Source: CAWKKW01 sp963850345
Lineage (GTDB): Bacteria; Acidobacteriota; Terriglobia; Terriglobales; Acidobacteriaceae
Length of the DNA: 64,000 nt
Direction of reading: 5' to 3'
NCBI GenBank assembly: GCA_963850345.1
Contig: CAWKKW010000004.1
Location: 62,001 to 126,000 of the forward strand
Each line of letters begins with the position of its first letter. The stretch's first letter is position 1. Below the pieces are notes generated by a model, which saw nothing but the letters and a program-made list of their open reading frames with translations, had not been told where the DNA came from and made no database searches. A program made the translations under genes and the position numbers. This document shows positions 8,877-17,579 of the stretch, in pieces.

Positions 8877-9136
8877 CAAACCTCCTCACACTGGCCAAGC
8901 AGGTCAATGCAGGACTACAGTAGCCCAGAACCGGTGGGATCTGCGTGAAAAACTCGGCATCCGGTGTCCGCGATAGTTACGGGAGTGATGCCCGGGACGC
9001 GGATGGCAGCGTTTGCAGTTGCATCGGAAAGTACAGCAAATTTTTTTGGCCTGATCATCGCTCCTGCTTTGCCGATCGCGACGAAGGAACGGTACTACCA
9101 CCATTTGCGTATCACCAGGGGTAAGGGAGATCTTCA

Positions 9137-9745
9137 ATGACCACTTTGCGCAATCTCGGCCTGTTTTCTGCCGTTTTGAGCCTTCTATTCGCCAGTTCCT
9201 GCCGCTTGCAGGTCGACAAGTCAGAGAACGGTCACGACAAGAACGTCAAGATCGACACCCCGTTTGGCGGCATTCACGTGAACAAGGACGCCACTGGCGC
9301 AGCCGACATCGGATTGCCCGTCTACCCCAACGCTCAGCCTGCAAAGGGGAACGAGGACGACAAGTCCGCCGATGTGCGCATGGGCTTCGGAGACTGGCAA
9401 CTACGCGTCAAAGTGGTGAAATACCACACCTCGGATTCGCAGGACAAGGTTCTGAGCTTCTACCGTAAGGCGCTTGGCCGTTATGGGGACGTGATCGAAT
9501 GCCACGGAAACCAGTCAGTCGGATCGCTTACCCAGACGCGCGAAGGCCTCACCTGCAACGACAACGGCGGCAATGCAAAGATTCACGTCGCCGATGAAGA
9601 TCATGGCGGACCTTCTCTGAAGGCCGGCTCGAAGCGGCACCAGCACATCATGGGCATCGACAATAAGAACGACGACGGCACCAAGTTCGCGCTGGTCGAG
9701 CTTGATTTGCCTGCGGGCGGCGACCACGATCGCGAGAGCAACTGA
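9137..9745 (+). CDS. Putative lipoprotein of unknown function
   Basis: The 202-residue product starts with a hydrophobic signal ending in LLFASSC, a lipobox that would place the Cys at residue 22 at the membrane. The mature part contains KIDTPFGGIHVNKD, a GLPVYPNA segment and many Asp/Lys/Asn residues. Segments of this type occur in predicted acidobacterial lipoproteins, but I know of no established function. GGAG lies 8 bases before the ATG. The zinc-ribbon gene follows after 48 bases, so the two may share a transcript. Confidence 0.72.
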   Translation: MTTLRNLGLFSAVLSLLFASSCRLQVDKSENGHDKNVKIDTPFGGIHVNKDATGAADIGLPVYPNAQPAKGNEDDKSADVRMGFGDWQLRVKVVKYHTSDSQDKVLSFYRKALGRYGDVIECHGNQSVGSLTQTREGLTCNDNGGNAKIHVADEDHGGPSLKAGSKRHQHIMGIDNKNDDGTKFALVELDLPAGGDHDRESN

Positions 9746-9793
9746 GCCGACAATCATTGCGTTCCCGTCGGAGGGTAGGATAGCTTCAAGGGA

Positions 9794-10474
9794 ATGGAAC
9801 CCCTCTGCCATCGCTGTGGGTCGACGCTCGACTCGCAGGAGCCGTTCTGCCCCACGTGTGGCGCGCCGCAACTGCGCCTTGCGGAAGGGTCTGAAGACGG
9901 CGGTGAACAACCGGCAGACCGTGCACTACGAGCCCTGCATCCAGAGAATGTAACCTGGAGAAACGCCGTAGCCGTCGCGATTTCGGTCGCCCTTCCGGTA
10001 GGAATTTTAAGCTCTCAAATTATCCCGGCGCTGAGCGGCGCCTGCTGCCTGTGGGGTATCGGCGGATCGGTAGCCGCGGTGGCGCTCTATCGCCGACGCA
10101 ATTCCGGCGGACCGCTGGACGTAGCTACCGGAATGCGCCTGGGGCTGATCGTCGGATTGCTCGCTTCGTTCTGTTCTTCCGCCGCGAACGCGACCCTGCT
10201 GCTGGCCCAGCGCTTCGCCTTTCACAACGGGGCCTCGCTGGACAAGAATTGGCAGACCCAGATGGAGCAGGCCTCCCTGGCGACGGCGCAACTGTTTCCA
10301 CAACTGCCTCAGCAGGCTGCGCAGACCTCCATGCACTTCTGGCTCACGCCCGATGGACGGGCAGCAGGCGTGATTCTGAACGCGGTGCTTTTCTCGGCGG
10401 GGATGCTGCTCTTCTCTACCATCGGCGGAGCCTTGGGGGCGCGAATCTTTGCAGCACGCGCTGCGGCGCGGTGA
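9794..10474 (+). CDS. Zinc-ribbon membrane protein
   Basis: The 226-residue product opens with a zinc ribbon (CHRCG at residues 5-9, CPTCG at 19-23), then an acidic linker, then about four membrane helices (starting near residues 57, 82, 113 and 193) with a hydrophilic loop around 145-185. This is the common bacterial architecture of a small cytosolic zinc ribbon tethered to a DUF4199/YIP-like membrane domain. Function is unknown. It lies 48 bases after a lipoprotein gene and 57 bases before pyrR. Confidence 0.72.
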   Translation: MEPLCHRCGSTLDSQEPFCPTCGAPQLRLAEGSEDGGEQPADRALRALHPENVTWRNAVAVAISVALPVGILSSQIIPALSGACCLWGIGGSVAAVALYRRRNSGGPLDVATGMRLGLIVGLLASFCSSAANATLLLAQRFAFHNGASLDKNWQTQMEQASLATAQLFPQLPQQAAQTSMHFWLTPDGRAAGVILNAVLFSAGMLLFSTIGGALGARIFAARAAAR

Positions 10475-10531
10475 CAAAGCTTGAGGCTTGCCCCTGCCGC
10501 TGCATCCTCGTATCATCCGGCCAGAGCCTTT

Positions 10532-11107
10532 ATGACACAAATTGACGCCAGCTCCGCACCCGTTCTGCGCGAAAAGGGCCGCCTCATGTCGGCCTCAGAG
10601 ATTGACAGAACGCTGATTCGCCTTGCGCACGAAATCATTGAGAAAAACAATGGCGCGCAAAACCTGGGACTCGTCGGCATCAAGCGTCGCGGCGTTCCCC
10701 TGGCCAAGCGCCTCGGCGGCCTGATCAGCGGCATCGAGAAGAGCCCAACGGATACAGGCGTGCTCGACATCAGTTTCTACCGCGACGATCTATCGACGCG
10801 CGACATTCGCCCGGTGGTCGTGCCCGGCGCAATTGGGTTCGATATCGAAGGTCGGGACATCATCCTGATTGATGATGTGCTGTACACCGGCCGCACCATT
10901 CGCGCGGCGCTCGATGCACTGTTTGATCATGGGCGCCCCCGGCGCGTCCAATTGCTGGTGTTGATCGATCGCGGGCATCGCGAACTCCCCATCGAAGCCA
11001 GCTTTGTGGGGCGCAGGGTGCAGACCAGCGACCGCGAGATCATTGAAGTGAAGCTGCAGGAGATCGACAGCCAGGAGCAGGTGCTGCTCGTGGAACGTTT
11101 TGACTGA
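10532..11107 (+). CDS. pyrR: PyrR: pyr regulator / uracil phosphoribosyltransferase
   Basis: The 191-residue protein has the PyrR core: EIDRTLIRLAHEIIEKN near the N-terminus, GIKRRGVPLAKRL, and the PRPP loop IILIDDVLYTGRT near residues 110-122, followed by a RVQLLVLIDRGHRELPI strand. PyrR converts uracil and PRPP to UMP, and in Firmicutes binds pyr mRNA leaders. I chose ATG 10532 because the ~17 residues encoded upstream resemble no PyrR. It is followed by pyrB and pyrC on the same strand. No clear PyrR-binding anti-antiterminator is visible in the short leader, so regulatory activity is inferred from family only. Confidence 0.93.
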   Translation: MTQIDASSAPVLREKGRLMSASEIDRTLIRLAHEIIEKNNGAQNLGLVGIKRRGVPLAKRLGGLISGIEKSPTDTGVLDISFYRDDLSTRDIRPVVVPGAIGFDIEGRDIILIDDVLYTGRTIRAALDALFDHGRPRRVQLLVLIDRGHRELPIEASFVGRRVQTSDREIIEVKLQEIDSQEQVLLVERFD

Positions 11108-11189
11108 CCCCGACTGAGAAGAATGGGCTCCCCCGGATTTTTAGGAATGAAAGACATGGGCTGGAGCAAGTCTGCCAGCCAGGCAAGCG

Positions 11190-12314
11190 ATGCCGAAAAC
11201 AAAAGTCTCGTCTCACCCAACGTCGTCCGCGGCCCCTCTCCCCCAGGCCAATTCGTTTCCACCCGAGAGTCGAAGCTCCGCTCCACTCGCCCATCCGGTG
11301 TCCGAGACGCATCCCAGTTCTGGAGTGGATCGAGCATCGGGAGTGCATCCGGGTTCGCTGATCTCAGTGCTCGACCTCGATCACCAGGAAATCAGCTCGA
11401 TCCTGGCAGCCGCCTCGTTGCTCGAAAGAGAAGATCCACTCGAGCGCATGCACCGGTTGCACAAGCGAAGAGTCGCACTGCTCTTCTACGAATCGAGCAC
11501 GCGCACCCGCACCTCGTTTGAACTCGCCGCCAAGAGCCTGGGTGCGGATACCGCGTTGATCAGCTCCCAATCCTCGAGCATTGAAAAAGGCGAGTCGCTA
11601 AAGGACACCGGCATCACGCTGCGTGCGCTCGGGGCCGAGTGCATTATGTTGCGGCATTTGTCCTCAGGTGCGCCGTACCTGCTCGCGCGCAGCACGGGCC
11701 TGCCAATTCTGAGCGGCGGAGATGGTATGCATGAGCATCCCTCGCAGGCGCTGCTCGATCTGCGCACGATGCTGACGCGGCTCTTCGGACCGGAGAAGGC
11801 CACCGCAGTGGAACCTGAGACACTGAAAGGTCTGACGGTCTCGATCGTGGGAGACATATTTCACAGCCGCGTGGCGCGTTCCAATGCGCTGCTGCTGCCC
11901 CGCTTCGGCGCACGCGTGTTGCTCTGCGGTCCTTCTGCTCTGCTGCCGGATGTCGCCGCATCGATCGGACCCGGAGTGGAGATCGAACGCGACTTCGATC
12001 GAGCGCTGCAGCAATCCCAAGTGGTGATCATGTTGCGGATTCAGGCGGAGAGACTCGCCGGTCTCCACCTCGATCTGGAGCAGTACAAGAGCCGCTACCA
12101 GGCCAACGCGGAACGCATGGCAACTCATGCGCCGAACGCACTGCTCCTGCATCCCGGGCCGATCATTCGAGGCCTGGAGTTGACCAGCGAAGTTGCGGAC
12201 GGGCCGCAGTCCGCCATTGAAGAGCAAGTGCGTCACGGAGTCGCCATTCGCATGGCGCTGCTGGCTCGCGCGCTCGAGCCGAACAAGCCGCGAGAGAAAG
12301 GCAGGCCAGCATGA
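11190..12314 (+). CDS. pyrB: Aspartate carbamoyltransferase catalytic chain
   Basis: The transcarbamoylase signatures are clear: carbamoyl-phosphate loop ESSTRTRTSFE near residue 100, DTGITLRALG, HPSQALLDL, and HPGPIIRGLE near 320. It makes N-carbamoyl-aspartate, step two of pyrimidine synthesis. The 374-residue chain is longer than the usual ~310 because about 57 Ser/Pro/His-rich residues precede the GSLISVLDLD core start. Either this is a real low-complexity tail or translation starts at an in-frame GTG nearer residue 46 or 52; no ribosome-binding site settles this. The stop overlaps the pyrC start by four bases (ATGA), a sign of translational coupling. No pyrI is present. Confidence 0.93.
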   Translation: MPKTKVSSHPTSSAAPLPQANSFPPESRSSAPLAHPVSETHPSSGVDRASGVHPGSLISVLDLDHQEISSILAAASLLEREDPLERMHRLHKRRVALLFYESSTRTRTSFELAAKSLGADTALISSQSSSIEKGESLKDTGITLRALGAECIMLRHLSSGAPYLLARSTGLPILSGGDGMHEHPSQALLDLRTMLTRLFGPEKATAVEPETLKGLTVSIVGDIFHSRVARSNALLLPRFGARVLLCGPSALLPDVAASIGPGVEIERDFDRALQQSQVVIMLRIQAERLAGLHLDLEQYKSRYQANAERMATHAPNALLLHPGPIIRGLELTSEVADGPQSAIEEQVRHGVAIRMALLARALEPNKPREKGRPA

Positions 12315-13621
12315 GCGCGATCCTGGTGCGAGGAGGCCGCCTGGTCGACCCCGCGGGAGGCATCGATGCCGAACGCGACGTATTGCTGCGCGATGGACGC
12401 GTGGTCGCGGTGGATGTCCCGGGCAAATTGAAGGCCGCAGCCAAGCAAGATGAGGCTGAGGTGATCGACGCGACGGGAATGATCGTTGCTCCCGGACTGG
12501 TCGATATTCACGTTCATCTACGCGAGCCGGGTCAGGGCTACAAAGAGACCATCGCGAGCGGAACGGCAGCAGCAGCGGCAGGCGGATTCACCAGCGTTTG
12601 CGCTATGCCGAACACCATTCCGGTGAATGATTCGCTGGAGATCACGCGGTGGATGCAGAGCCCCGATCGCGGCGCCCAGGCGCACGTCTTCCCGATTGCG
12701 GCAGCGACTCGCGGCAGCATGGGCGAAGCACTCACCGAGTATGGATCGCTCAAATCTGCGGGAGCGGTGGCGGTGACCGATGACGGCAAGCCGATCCTTC
12801 ACGAAGCCGTCATGCATCAGGCGCTGGTGGCCGCCGCACGCGCGGGCTTGCCGGTAATCCAGCATGCCGAAGACACGCGCATGACCGGCGGATGCTCCAT
12901 GAATGCCGGCGCGGTCGCTTTTCGTCTCGGGCTACGCGGCATGCCAACCGAAGCCGAATCGAGTTTAGTGGAACGTGACATTCGCCTGGTTGCGGATTTG
13001 AAAGACAGCCGCGCGCATCTGCACGTGGCACATCTCTCGACGGCCGCTGCGCTCGATGCGGTTCGACGAGCCCGCCGCAACGGCCTGCGCGTTACCTGCG
13101 AAGTGGCTCCGCATCACTTCCTTCTCACCGACGAGTCTGTCGGGCAGTACGATACCAACCATAAGATGAATCCGCCGCTGCGCTCGAAGGCGGATCGCGA
13201 TGCGATGCTGGCCGGCATTCTGGACGGAACAGTGGACTGCATCGCGACGGATCACGCGCCGCATGCAGCTCACGAGAAGGAGCAGGAGTTTGAGCGCGCG
13301 CCGAATGGCATCACGGGCCTCGAAACTGCGCTGGGATTGTCACTCTCGTGGTTACATAAGCAGCACAAGCTTTCGATCAGCCGCGTCGTCAGCCTGCTGA
13401 GCACGCAGCCCGCAAACGTGCTCGCGCTCAAGGGTCGGGGAACGCTGAGTGTCGGGTCGTTTGCAGATGTGGTGATCTTCGATCCGTCTGCGGAGTGGAC
13501 CTTTCGCGCAGCGGCGTCGAAATCGAAATCGAAGAATACGCCGTTCGACGGCTGGACGATGCTGGGCAAGGTACGCGCCACGATCAGCGAAGGGCGGGTC
13601 GCATATCGCGCTGAGAGCTAG
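12311..13621 (+). CDS. pyrC: Dihydroorotase
   Basis: This 436-residue amidohydrolase has the metal motif HVHLREPGQ near residue 66, DDGKPI, a QHAED block near 188, HVAHLST, and TDHAPH near 312, all diagnostic of class I dihydroorotase. It closes carbamoyl-aspartate to dihydroorotate. Its start overlaps the pyrB stop, consistent with the PyrB-PyrC complexes known in several bacteria. The end overlaps the convergent DUF2085 gene by 38 bases. The C-terminus carries a short KSKSKN linker before the FDGW...V-x-R-A segment typical of the family. Confidence 0.95.
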   Translation: MSAILVRGGRLVDPAGGIDAERDVLLRDGRVVAVDVPGKLKAAAKQDEAEVIDATGMIVAPGLVDIHVHLREPGQGYKETIASGTAAAAAGGFTSVCAMPNTIPVNDSLEITRWMQSPDRGAQAHVFPIAAATRGSMGEALTEYGSLKSAGAVAVTDDGKPILHEAVMHQALVAAARAGLPVIQHAEDTRMTGGCSMNAGAVAFRLGLRGMPTEAESSLVERDIRLVADLKDSRAHLHVAHLSTAAALDAVRRARRNGLRVTCEVAPHHFLLTDESVGQYDTNHKMNPPLRSKADRDAMLAGILDGTVDCIATDHAPHAAHEKEQEFERAPNGITGLETALGLSLSWLHKQHKLSISRVVSLLSTQPANVLALKGRGTLSVGSFADVVIFDPSAEWTFRAAASKSKSKNTPFDGWTMLGKVRATISEGRVAYRAES

Positions 13622-14042
13622 GCGCGTGCGTCTCCGCAGAGTGAGCGAGCAGCGCACCTGCACCGAGACCTAGGGTCGCACCCAGGACCAGCCGCAGCCA
13701 GGGCTGGCTTCCATGTACACCCGCAATTTCCAGCGCCACGTCGCCGACGTTCAACGCGAGCGCCGCGCCGCACCAGCGTAGCGCCATCGCCGGCTTTAGC
13801 TGGAACAGGCTTCCGACCGCCGCCCCTGCGTAGATTCCGAAGCAGCGTGCGCAGACCGCCAGCGGAGCGCTGAAGAGATACAAACTTCTCTCCGCCTGCT
13901 GGTGACACACCGACGCGAAAAACCACCGAACCGCCAAGCCGGCCATCGGAATGCGCAACCGGAGCCACGGTGCTGCGATAGCCGCCGCCACGAGAACAAG
14001 TGCCGCGCTCAAAGTCGCGGTGCGGGCGCTCGGTTTCATCAT
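13584..14042 (-). CDS. DUF2085 small membrane protein
   Basis: The 152-residue product has four hydrophobic helices and the DUF2085 hallmarks: CHQQAERS at residue 46 and CARCFGIYAG at residues 64-73. The conserved Cys and His residues suggest metal or redox chemistry at the membrane, but no function is established. Its start (ATGATG) overlaps the stop of the upstream kbl-like gene in an ATGA arrangement, so the two are translationally coupled. Its 3' end runs 38 bases into the end of pyrC on the opposite strand. Confidence 0.85.
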   Translation of the reverse strand: MMKPSARTATLSAALVLVAAAIAAPWLRLRIPMAGLAVRWFFASVCHQQAERSLYLFSAPLAVCARCFGIYAGAAVGSLFQLKPAMALRWCGAALALNVGDVALEIAGVHGSQPWLRLVLGATLGLGAGALLAHSAETHAPSSQRDMRPALR

Positions 14043-15256
14043 CCGAGGACGCCGTGTTTCCGCGCCACCGTCTCGATGATCTCGAGCGCCTGGTCCAGTT
14101 GTTCGCGCGTATGTTCTGAGGTCAGAATGGTGCGGATTCGCGCCTTGCCTTCAGGAACGGTTGGGAACGCAATGCCCGTCGCCATTACGCCGGCGTCAAA
14201 CAGTGCGCGTGAGAAATCCATGGTGAGCCGGCCGTCGCCGATGAGGATGGGCGTAATGGGAGTCTCGCTGGCTGCGGTAGTGACTCCGCCGATGTCGAAG
14301 CCCGTCCGTCCAAGCTCTGACTTGAAGTAGCGCGTGTTCTCCCACAGGCGCTCGATGCGTTCGGGCTCCTGTTCGAGAATGTCGAAGGCAGCAATGCAGG
14401 TGGCGGCCACCGAGGGAGGATGAGAAGTCGAGAACAGGAAGGGCCGCGCGCGGTGATACAGATAGTCGATCAGATCGCGCGATCCGCAGACATAGCCGCC
14501 CAGCGCGCCGATTGCCTTTGACAGCGTGCCGACCTGCACATCCACGCGTCCGTGGCAGTTGAAGTGATCCACGCTGCCGCGACCGTTGCGACCCAGGACG
14601 CCGGACGCATGTGCATCGTCGACCATCATGATGGCGCCATACTTCTCTGCCAGTGCGGCCAGCTTGTCGACCGGGCCGATGTCCCCATCCATGGAGAAGA
14701 CCCCGTCGGTGATCAACAGCTTGCGGCCTGGCTCATTTTGAACCTCACGTAGCAGTTCCTCCGCGTGGGCGACGTCTTTATGGCGAAACACCTTGATTTT
14801 GGCGCGAGAGAGGCGCGCGCCGTCGATGATGCTGGCGTGATTCAGTTCGTCGGAGAGGATGTAATCTTCCTTGCCGAGAATCGAGGAGACGGTGCCCGCG
14901 TTGGCGGTGAAGCCGCTCTGAAAGACGACGCAGGCTTCCACGTTCTTGAAGCGCGCAATCTTCTCCTCAAGCTCCATGTGGATGCGCATCGTGCCGGCGA
15001 TCGTCCGGACCGCGCCGGAACCGACGCCGAATTTGCGCGTGGCCTCGATCGCTGCTTCCACCAGCTTGGGGTGTGCGGCCAGCCCAAGATAATTGTTGGA
15101 AGCGAGGTTGATCACGCGCTTCCCGTCATAGGTGCAGATCGGCCCTTGCTCATCGTCAAGCACCCGCAGCTTGAAGTAGGTTCCCTTCTGCTTAAGTTCA
15201 TCGAGCTGCGCGGTAAGGTGCCGCAACTGCGGGCGTTGCGAAAGAACGGTCGACAT
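14039..15256 (-). CDS. kbl: Glycine C-acetyltransferase-like PLP enzyme (alpha-oxoamine synthase)
   Basis: The 405-residue alpha-oxoamine synthase has INLASNNYLGLA, GSGAVRTIAGT, NHASIIDGARLSRAK, VDDAHASG and the PLP-lysine motif GTLSKAIGA near residue 246. NHASIIDGARL fits KBL (2-amino-3-ketobutyrate CoA ligase) best, but 8-amino-7-oxononanoate synthase or a bacterial serine palmitoyltransferase cannot be excluded from sequence alone. No tdh, bio or sphingolipid gene is adjacent. I chose ATG 15256 because GGAG lies about 7 bases upstream; ATG 15268 is an alternative. It is coupled to the DUF2085 gene. Confidence 0.85.
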   Translation of the reverse strand: MSTVLSQRPQLRHLTAQLDELKQKGTYFKLRVLDDEQGPICTYDGKRVINLASNNYLGLAAHPKLVEAAIEATRKFGVGSGAVRTIAGTMRIHMELEEKIARFKNVEACVVFQSGFTANAGTVSSILGKEDYILSDELNHASIIDGARLSRAKIKVFRHKDVAHAEELLREVQNEPGRKLLITDGVFSMDGDIGPVDKLAALAEKYGAIMMVDDAHASGVLGRNGRGSVDHFNCHGRVDVQVGTLSKAIGALGGYVCGSRDLIDYLYHRARPFLFSTSHPPSVAATCIAAFDILEQEPERIERLWENTRYFKSELGRTGFDIGGVTTAASETPITPILIGDGRLTMDFSRALFDAGVMATGIAFPTVPEGKARIRTILTSEHTREQLDQALEIIETVARKHGVLG

Positions 15257-15531
15257 TGAGGTCTCCATGGCCAACTGGCTGCACCTAAATCGTATCGCGG
15301 AACCCTGAGTACAGGCGGGCCTCCTGTCCTCTTTGAATGCCTTCCGGTCTGGAGCCCGTCTAACCTGTGACATTCGAACCGCTGCCACAAAACCGAGGCT
15401 GGCCCGTTCCGTTTGCCGCAGATACAATGATCTTTTGGCACGGACTTGCCTCGAGATGGCGAAACTTGCCGAAAGACCAGAGAAATTCAAAGAGAATGAT
15501 TGTGTCGTCGAGGGATTGCCAAAGGATGTGG

Positions 15532-16491
15532 ATGCGTAAAGCTGTTGCTGGGAAAAGACTGTTTCACGAAGTACAGTTGGCAATTTTCGGGCTGAGCCTC
15601 GCCGCGTTGTTCTCGGTCCCGCAGGCGGTTGCCCAGGCAGCCCTGCACAGTACGACGACCCACGTATCGGTCAATAGCCTCGGCACGGCGGCTACCTTCG
15701 ACGTCAAGGTAGCCCGGGCAGACGGCAGTGTTCCCTCCGGCACGGTCACTTTGTGGAATGGAGAAACACCCATCGCCGCAGCCGTTTTGGATAAGGACGG
15801 CAAGGCGAACTACACAGCCCAGGCGCTTACAGCCGGCACTCGCCAGGTCACCGCGACCTACTCTGGCGACGCGCAATCTGCGGCCTCCACGTCTGCAGCC
15901 GCAGCGGTGACCGCGGCGGCCGCAGGAGTACCGAGCTTCACTATCGCCGCCAATCCTGCGACGCTCACGGTCAAGGCGGGAGCCTATGGCACCACGGTTA
16001 TCTCAGTCGTCCCCGCGAACGGGTTCAACCAGAATGTGACGCTATCGTGTTCAGGGTTGCCGCTGCAGGCGACATGCACCTTCAGCCCCGTCAACGTTCT
16101 GCTCAACGCAAACGGCTCCTCCGCAATCAGCACGTTGAATATCCAGACCCAGGCGCCATCAGGCAAAGCGTCCGGCATGCTGAACCGCGATTCCCACGGG
16201 TCGCCGATGTATGCGTTCCTCTTCCCTGGCGCTGTCGCGCTGATTGGGTTGGGACTGTTGCGCAAACGGACCGCCGGCACACTGCGCATGTTCGGCCTCG
16301 CGCTGTTACTGGTGGGCTGCAGCGCTGGTCTGGGCGGTTGCGCCGCCCGATATAGCTACTTCCACAAACCCCCCGCTGGAAACCCCGGCACGACCCTTGG
16401 GACTTCCTCGATAACGATTCAGGGATCGGGCGTCGCAAGTTCCGGAACCCTGGTCACGGCGACCACGCAGATCACGTTGACCGTCAACTAG
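15532..16491 (+). CDS. Ig-like-repeat surface protein with membrane tail
   Basis: The 319-residue product has a signal peptide (cleavage near VAQA), then an Ig-like repeat of the PSGTVTLWNG / ATYSGD type (residues ~40-120), then a second beta domain with the FNQNVTLSCSGLP..C.F.P pattern (~140-205). Next come a hydrophobic helix with a basic stop, a second hydrophobic run ending in LLLVGCSAGLGGC, and a short beta-strand tail. This layout is common in Acidobacteriota surface proteins. The GC tail resembles a lipobox but is internal, so lipidation is doubtful. Start ATG 15532 is set by AAAGG about 7 bases upstream. No function is known; adhesion or a wall role is a guess. Confidence 0.72.
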   Translation: MRKAVAGKRLFHEVQLAIFGLSLAALFSVPQAVAQAALHSTTTHVSVNSLGTAATFDVKVARADGSVPSGTVTLWNGETPIAAAVLDKDGKANYTAQALTAGTRQVTATYSGDAQSAASTSAAAAVTAAAAGVPSFTIAANPATLTVKAGAYGTTVISVVPANGFNQNVTLSCSGLPLQATCTFSPVNVLLNANGSSAISTLNIQTQAPSGKASGMLNRDSHGSPMYAFLFPGAVALIGLGLLRKRTAGTLRMFGLALLLVGCSAGLGGCAARYSYFHKPPAGNPGTTLGTSSITIQGSGVASSGTLVTATTQITLTVN

Positions 16492-16545
16492 TCGGCAGCC
16501 GTGCCCGCGCGCCCCTATGACTCATGATCAGCCCAAATTTCTGGA

Positions 16546-17514
16546 TCAGCCTTGCTGGTCTGGATCTGGTGCTTGTAGTGCGCCAAGAGTTTTCTCCAGG
16601 CTGGCAGAGTCTTCCACGTTCAGACACTTCTGGCTGCGGTCGATCTGCCGCATCAGGCCGCAGAGCACCTTGCCCGGGCCTACTTCAATAAAGTGCGTCG
16701 GCTTCTGGTCGATCAGCAGGCGCATCGATTCCACCCAACGAACCGCTCCCGTGACCTGCCGAATCAGCGCATCGCGCAAAATATCTCCTTCACGAACCAG
16801 GGCCGCATCGACATTTACGGCCACCGGTATGGTGGGCTTCGCGAAGGGCAGCACGTTCAGCAACTCTGCCAGCCTGTCCTGCGCTGGCTGCATCAGTGCG
16901 CAATGGAAGGGCGCGCTTACCGGAAGCATCACCGTCTTCCGAGCACCTCTCTCTTTAGCGAGAGTAGCGGCACGTTCCACAGCAGCTACAGCGCCGGAGA
17001 TGACCGTCTGGTCGGGGGAGTTCAGGTTCGCAGCCGCTACGACAACGCCGGTTTCGGCTTGCACCTCGGTGCAGAGCTTCGCGACCTCGGCCGCATCGAG
17101 CGCCAGGATGGCGGCCATGGCTCCCTGCCCTGCAGGCACTGCCTCCTGCATGTAACGGCCACGGTTACGTACGATCCCGACCGCTTCAGCGAAAGGGATG
17201 GCTCCGGCGGCGACGTTGGCGGAGTATTCGCCGAGTGAGTGCCCGGCCGCGAAGTTCGGGTTGACGCCATTCTCGTTGAGAACGCGAAGCGCAGCCACTG
17301 AGACGGTGAAAATCGCTGGCTGGGTAAACTCCGTCAGGCGAAGCTTCTCGTCGGGCCCCTCGAAACAAAGCGAGGACAGGGAGAATCCCAGAGCCGTGTC
17401 TGCTTCTTCAAAGGTTTGACGCGCAATGGGGAACTTATCGAAGAGGTCGCGGCCCATGCCCACCGATTGCGAACCCTGGCCGGGGAAAAGAAAAGCAAGC
17501 GTGCGTTCACTCAT
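16546..17514 (-). CDS. fabD: Malonyl-CoA:ACP transacylase
   Basis: The 322-residue protein shows the FabD hallmarks: FLFPGQGSQSVGMG at the N-terminus, the nucleophile elbow GHSLGEYSA near residue 90, and the catalytic His in APFHCALM near 200. It loads malonyl onto acyl carrier protein for fatty acid synthesis. I chose ATG 17514 (MSERTLAFLF); the frame extends 13 codons upstream only to a TTG. It is the last gene of a leftward DUF177-rpmF-plsX-fabD run, 65 bases after plsX. fabH and acpP are not in the cluster here. Confidence 0.95.
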   Translation of the reverse strand: MSERTLAFLFPGQGSQSVGMGRDLFDKFPIARQTFEEADTALGFSLSSLCFEGPDEKLRLTEFTQPAIFTVSVAALRVLNENGVNPNFAAGHSLGEYSANVAAGAIPFAEAVGIVRNRGRYMQEAVPAGQGAMAAILALDAAEVAKLCTEVQAETGVVVAAANLNSPDQTVISGAVAAVERAATLAKERGARKTVMLPVSAPFHCALMQPAQDRLAELLNVLPFAKPTIPVAVNVDAALVREGDILRDALIRQVTGAVRWVESMRLLIDQKPTHFIEVGPGKVLCGLMRQIDRSQKCLNVEDSASLEKTLGALQAPDPDQQG

Positions 17515-17579
17515 GTCGGACTGTATTCGATAGGAAGTTGAAGCAGTTGGCAAGTGGCCGCGGATGCGGTCGTGTGCGC

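Noticed and set aside
10505..10535. GGCCAGAGCCTTT before pyrR as a PyrR-binding loop
   Set aside because: Only loosely like the AGTCCAGAGAGGCT consensus and no competing terminator is visible.
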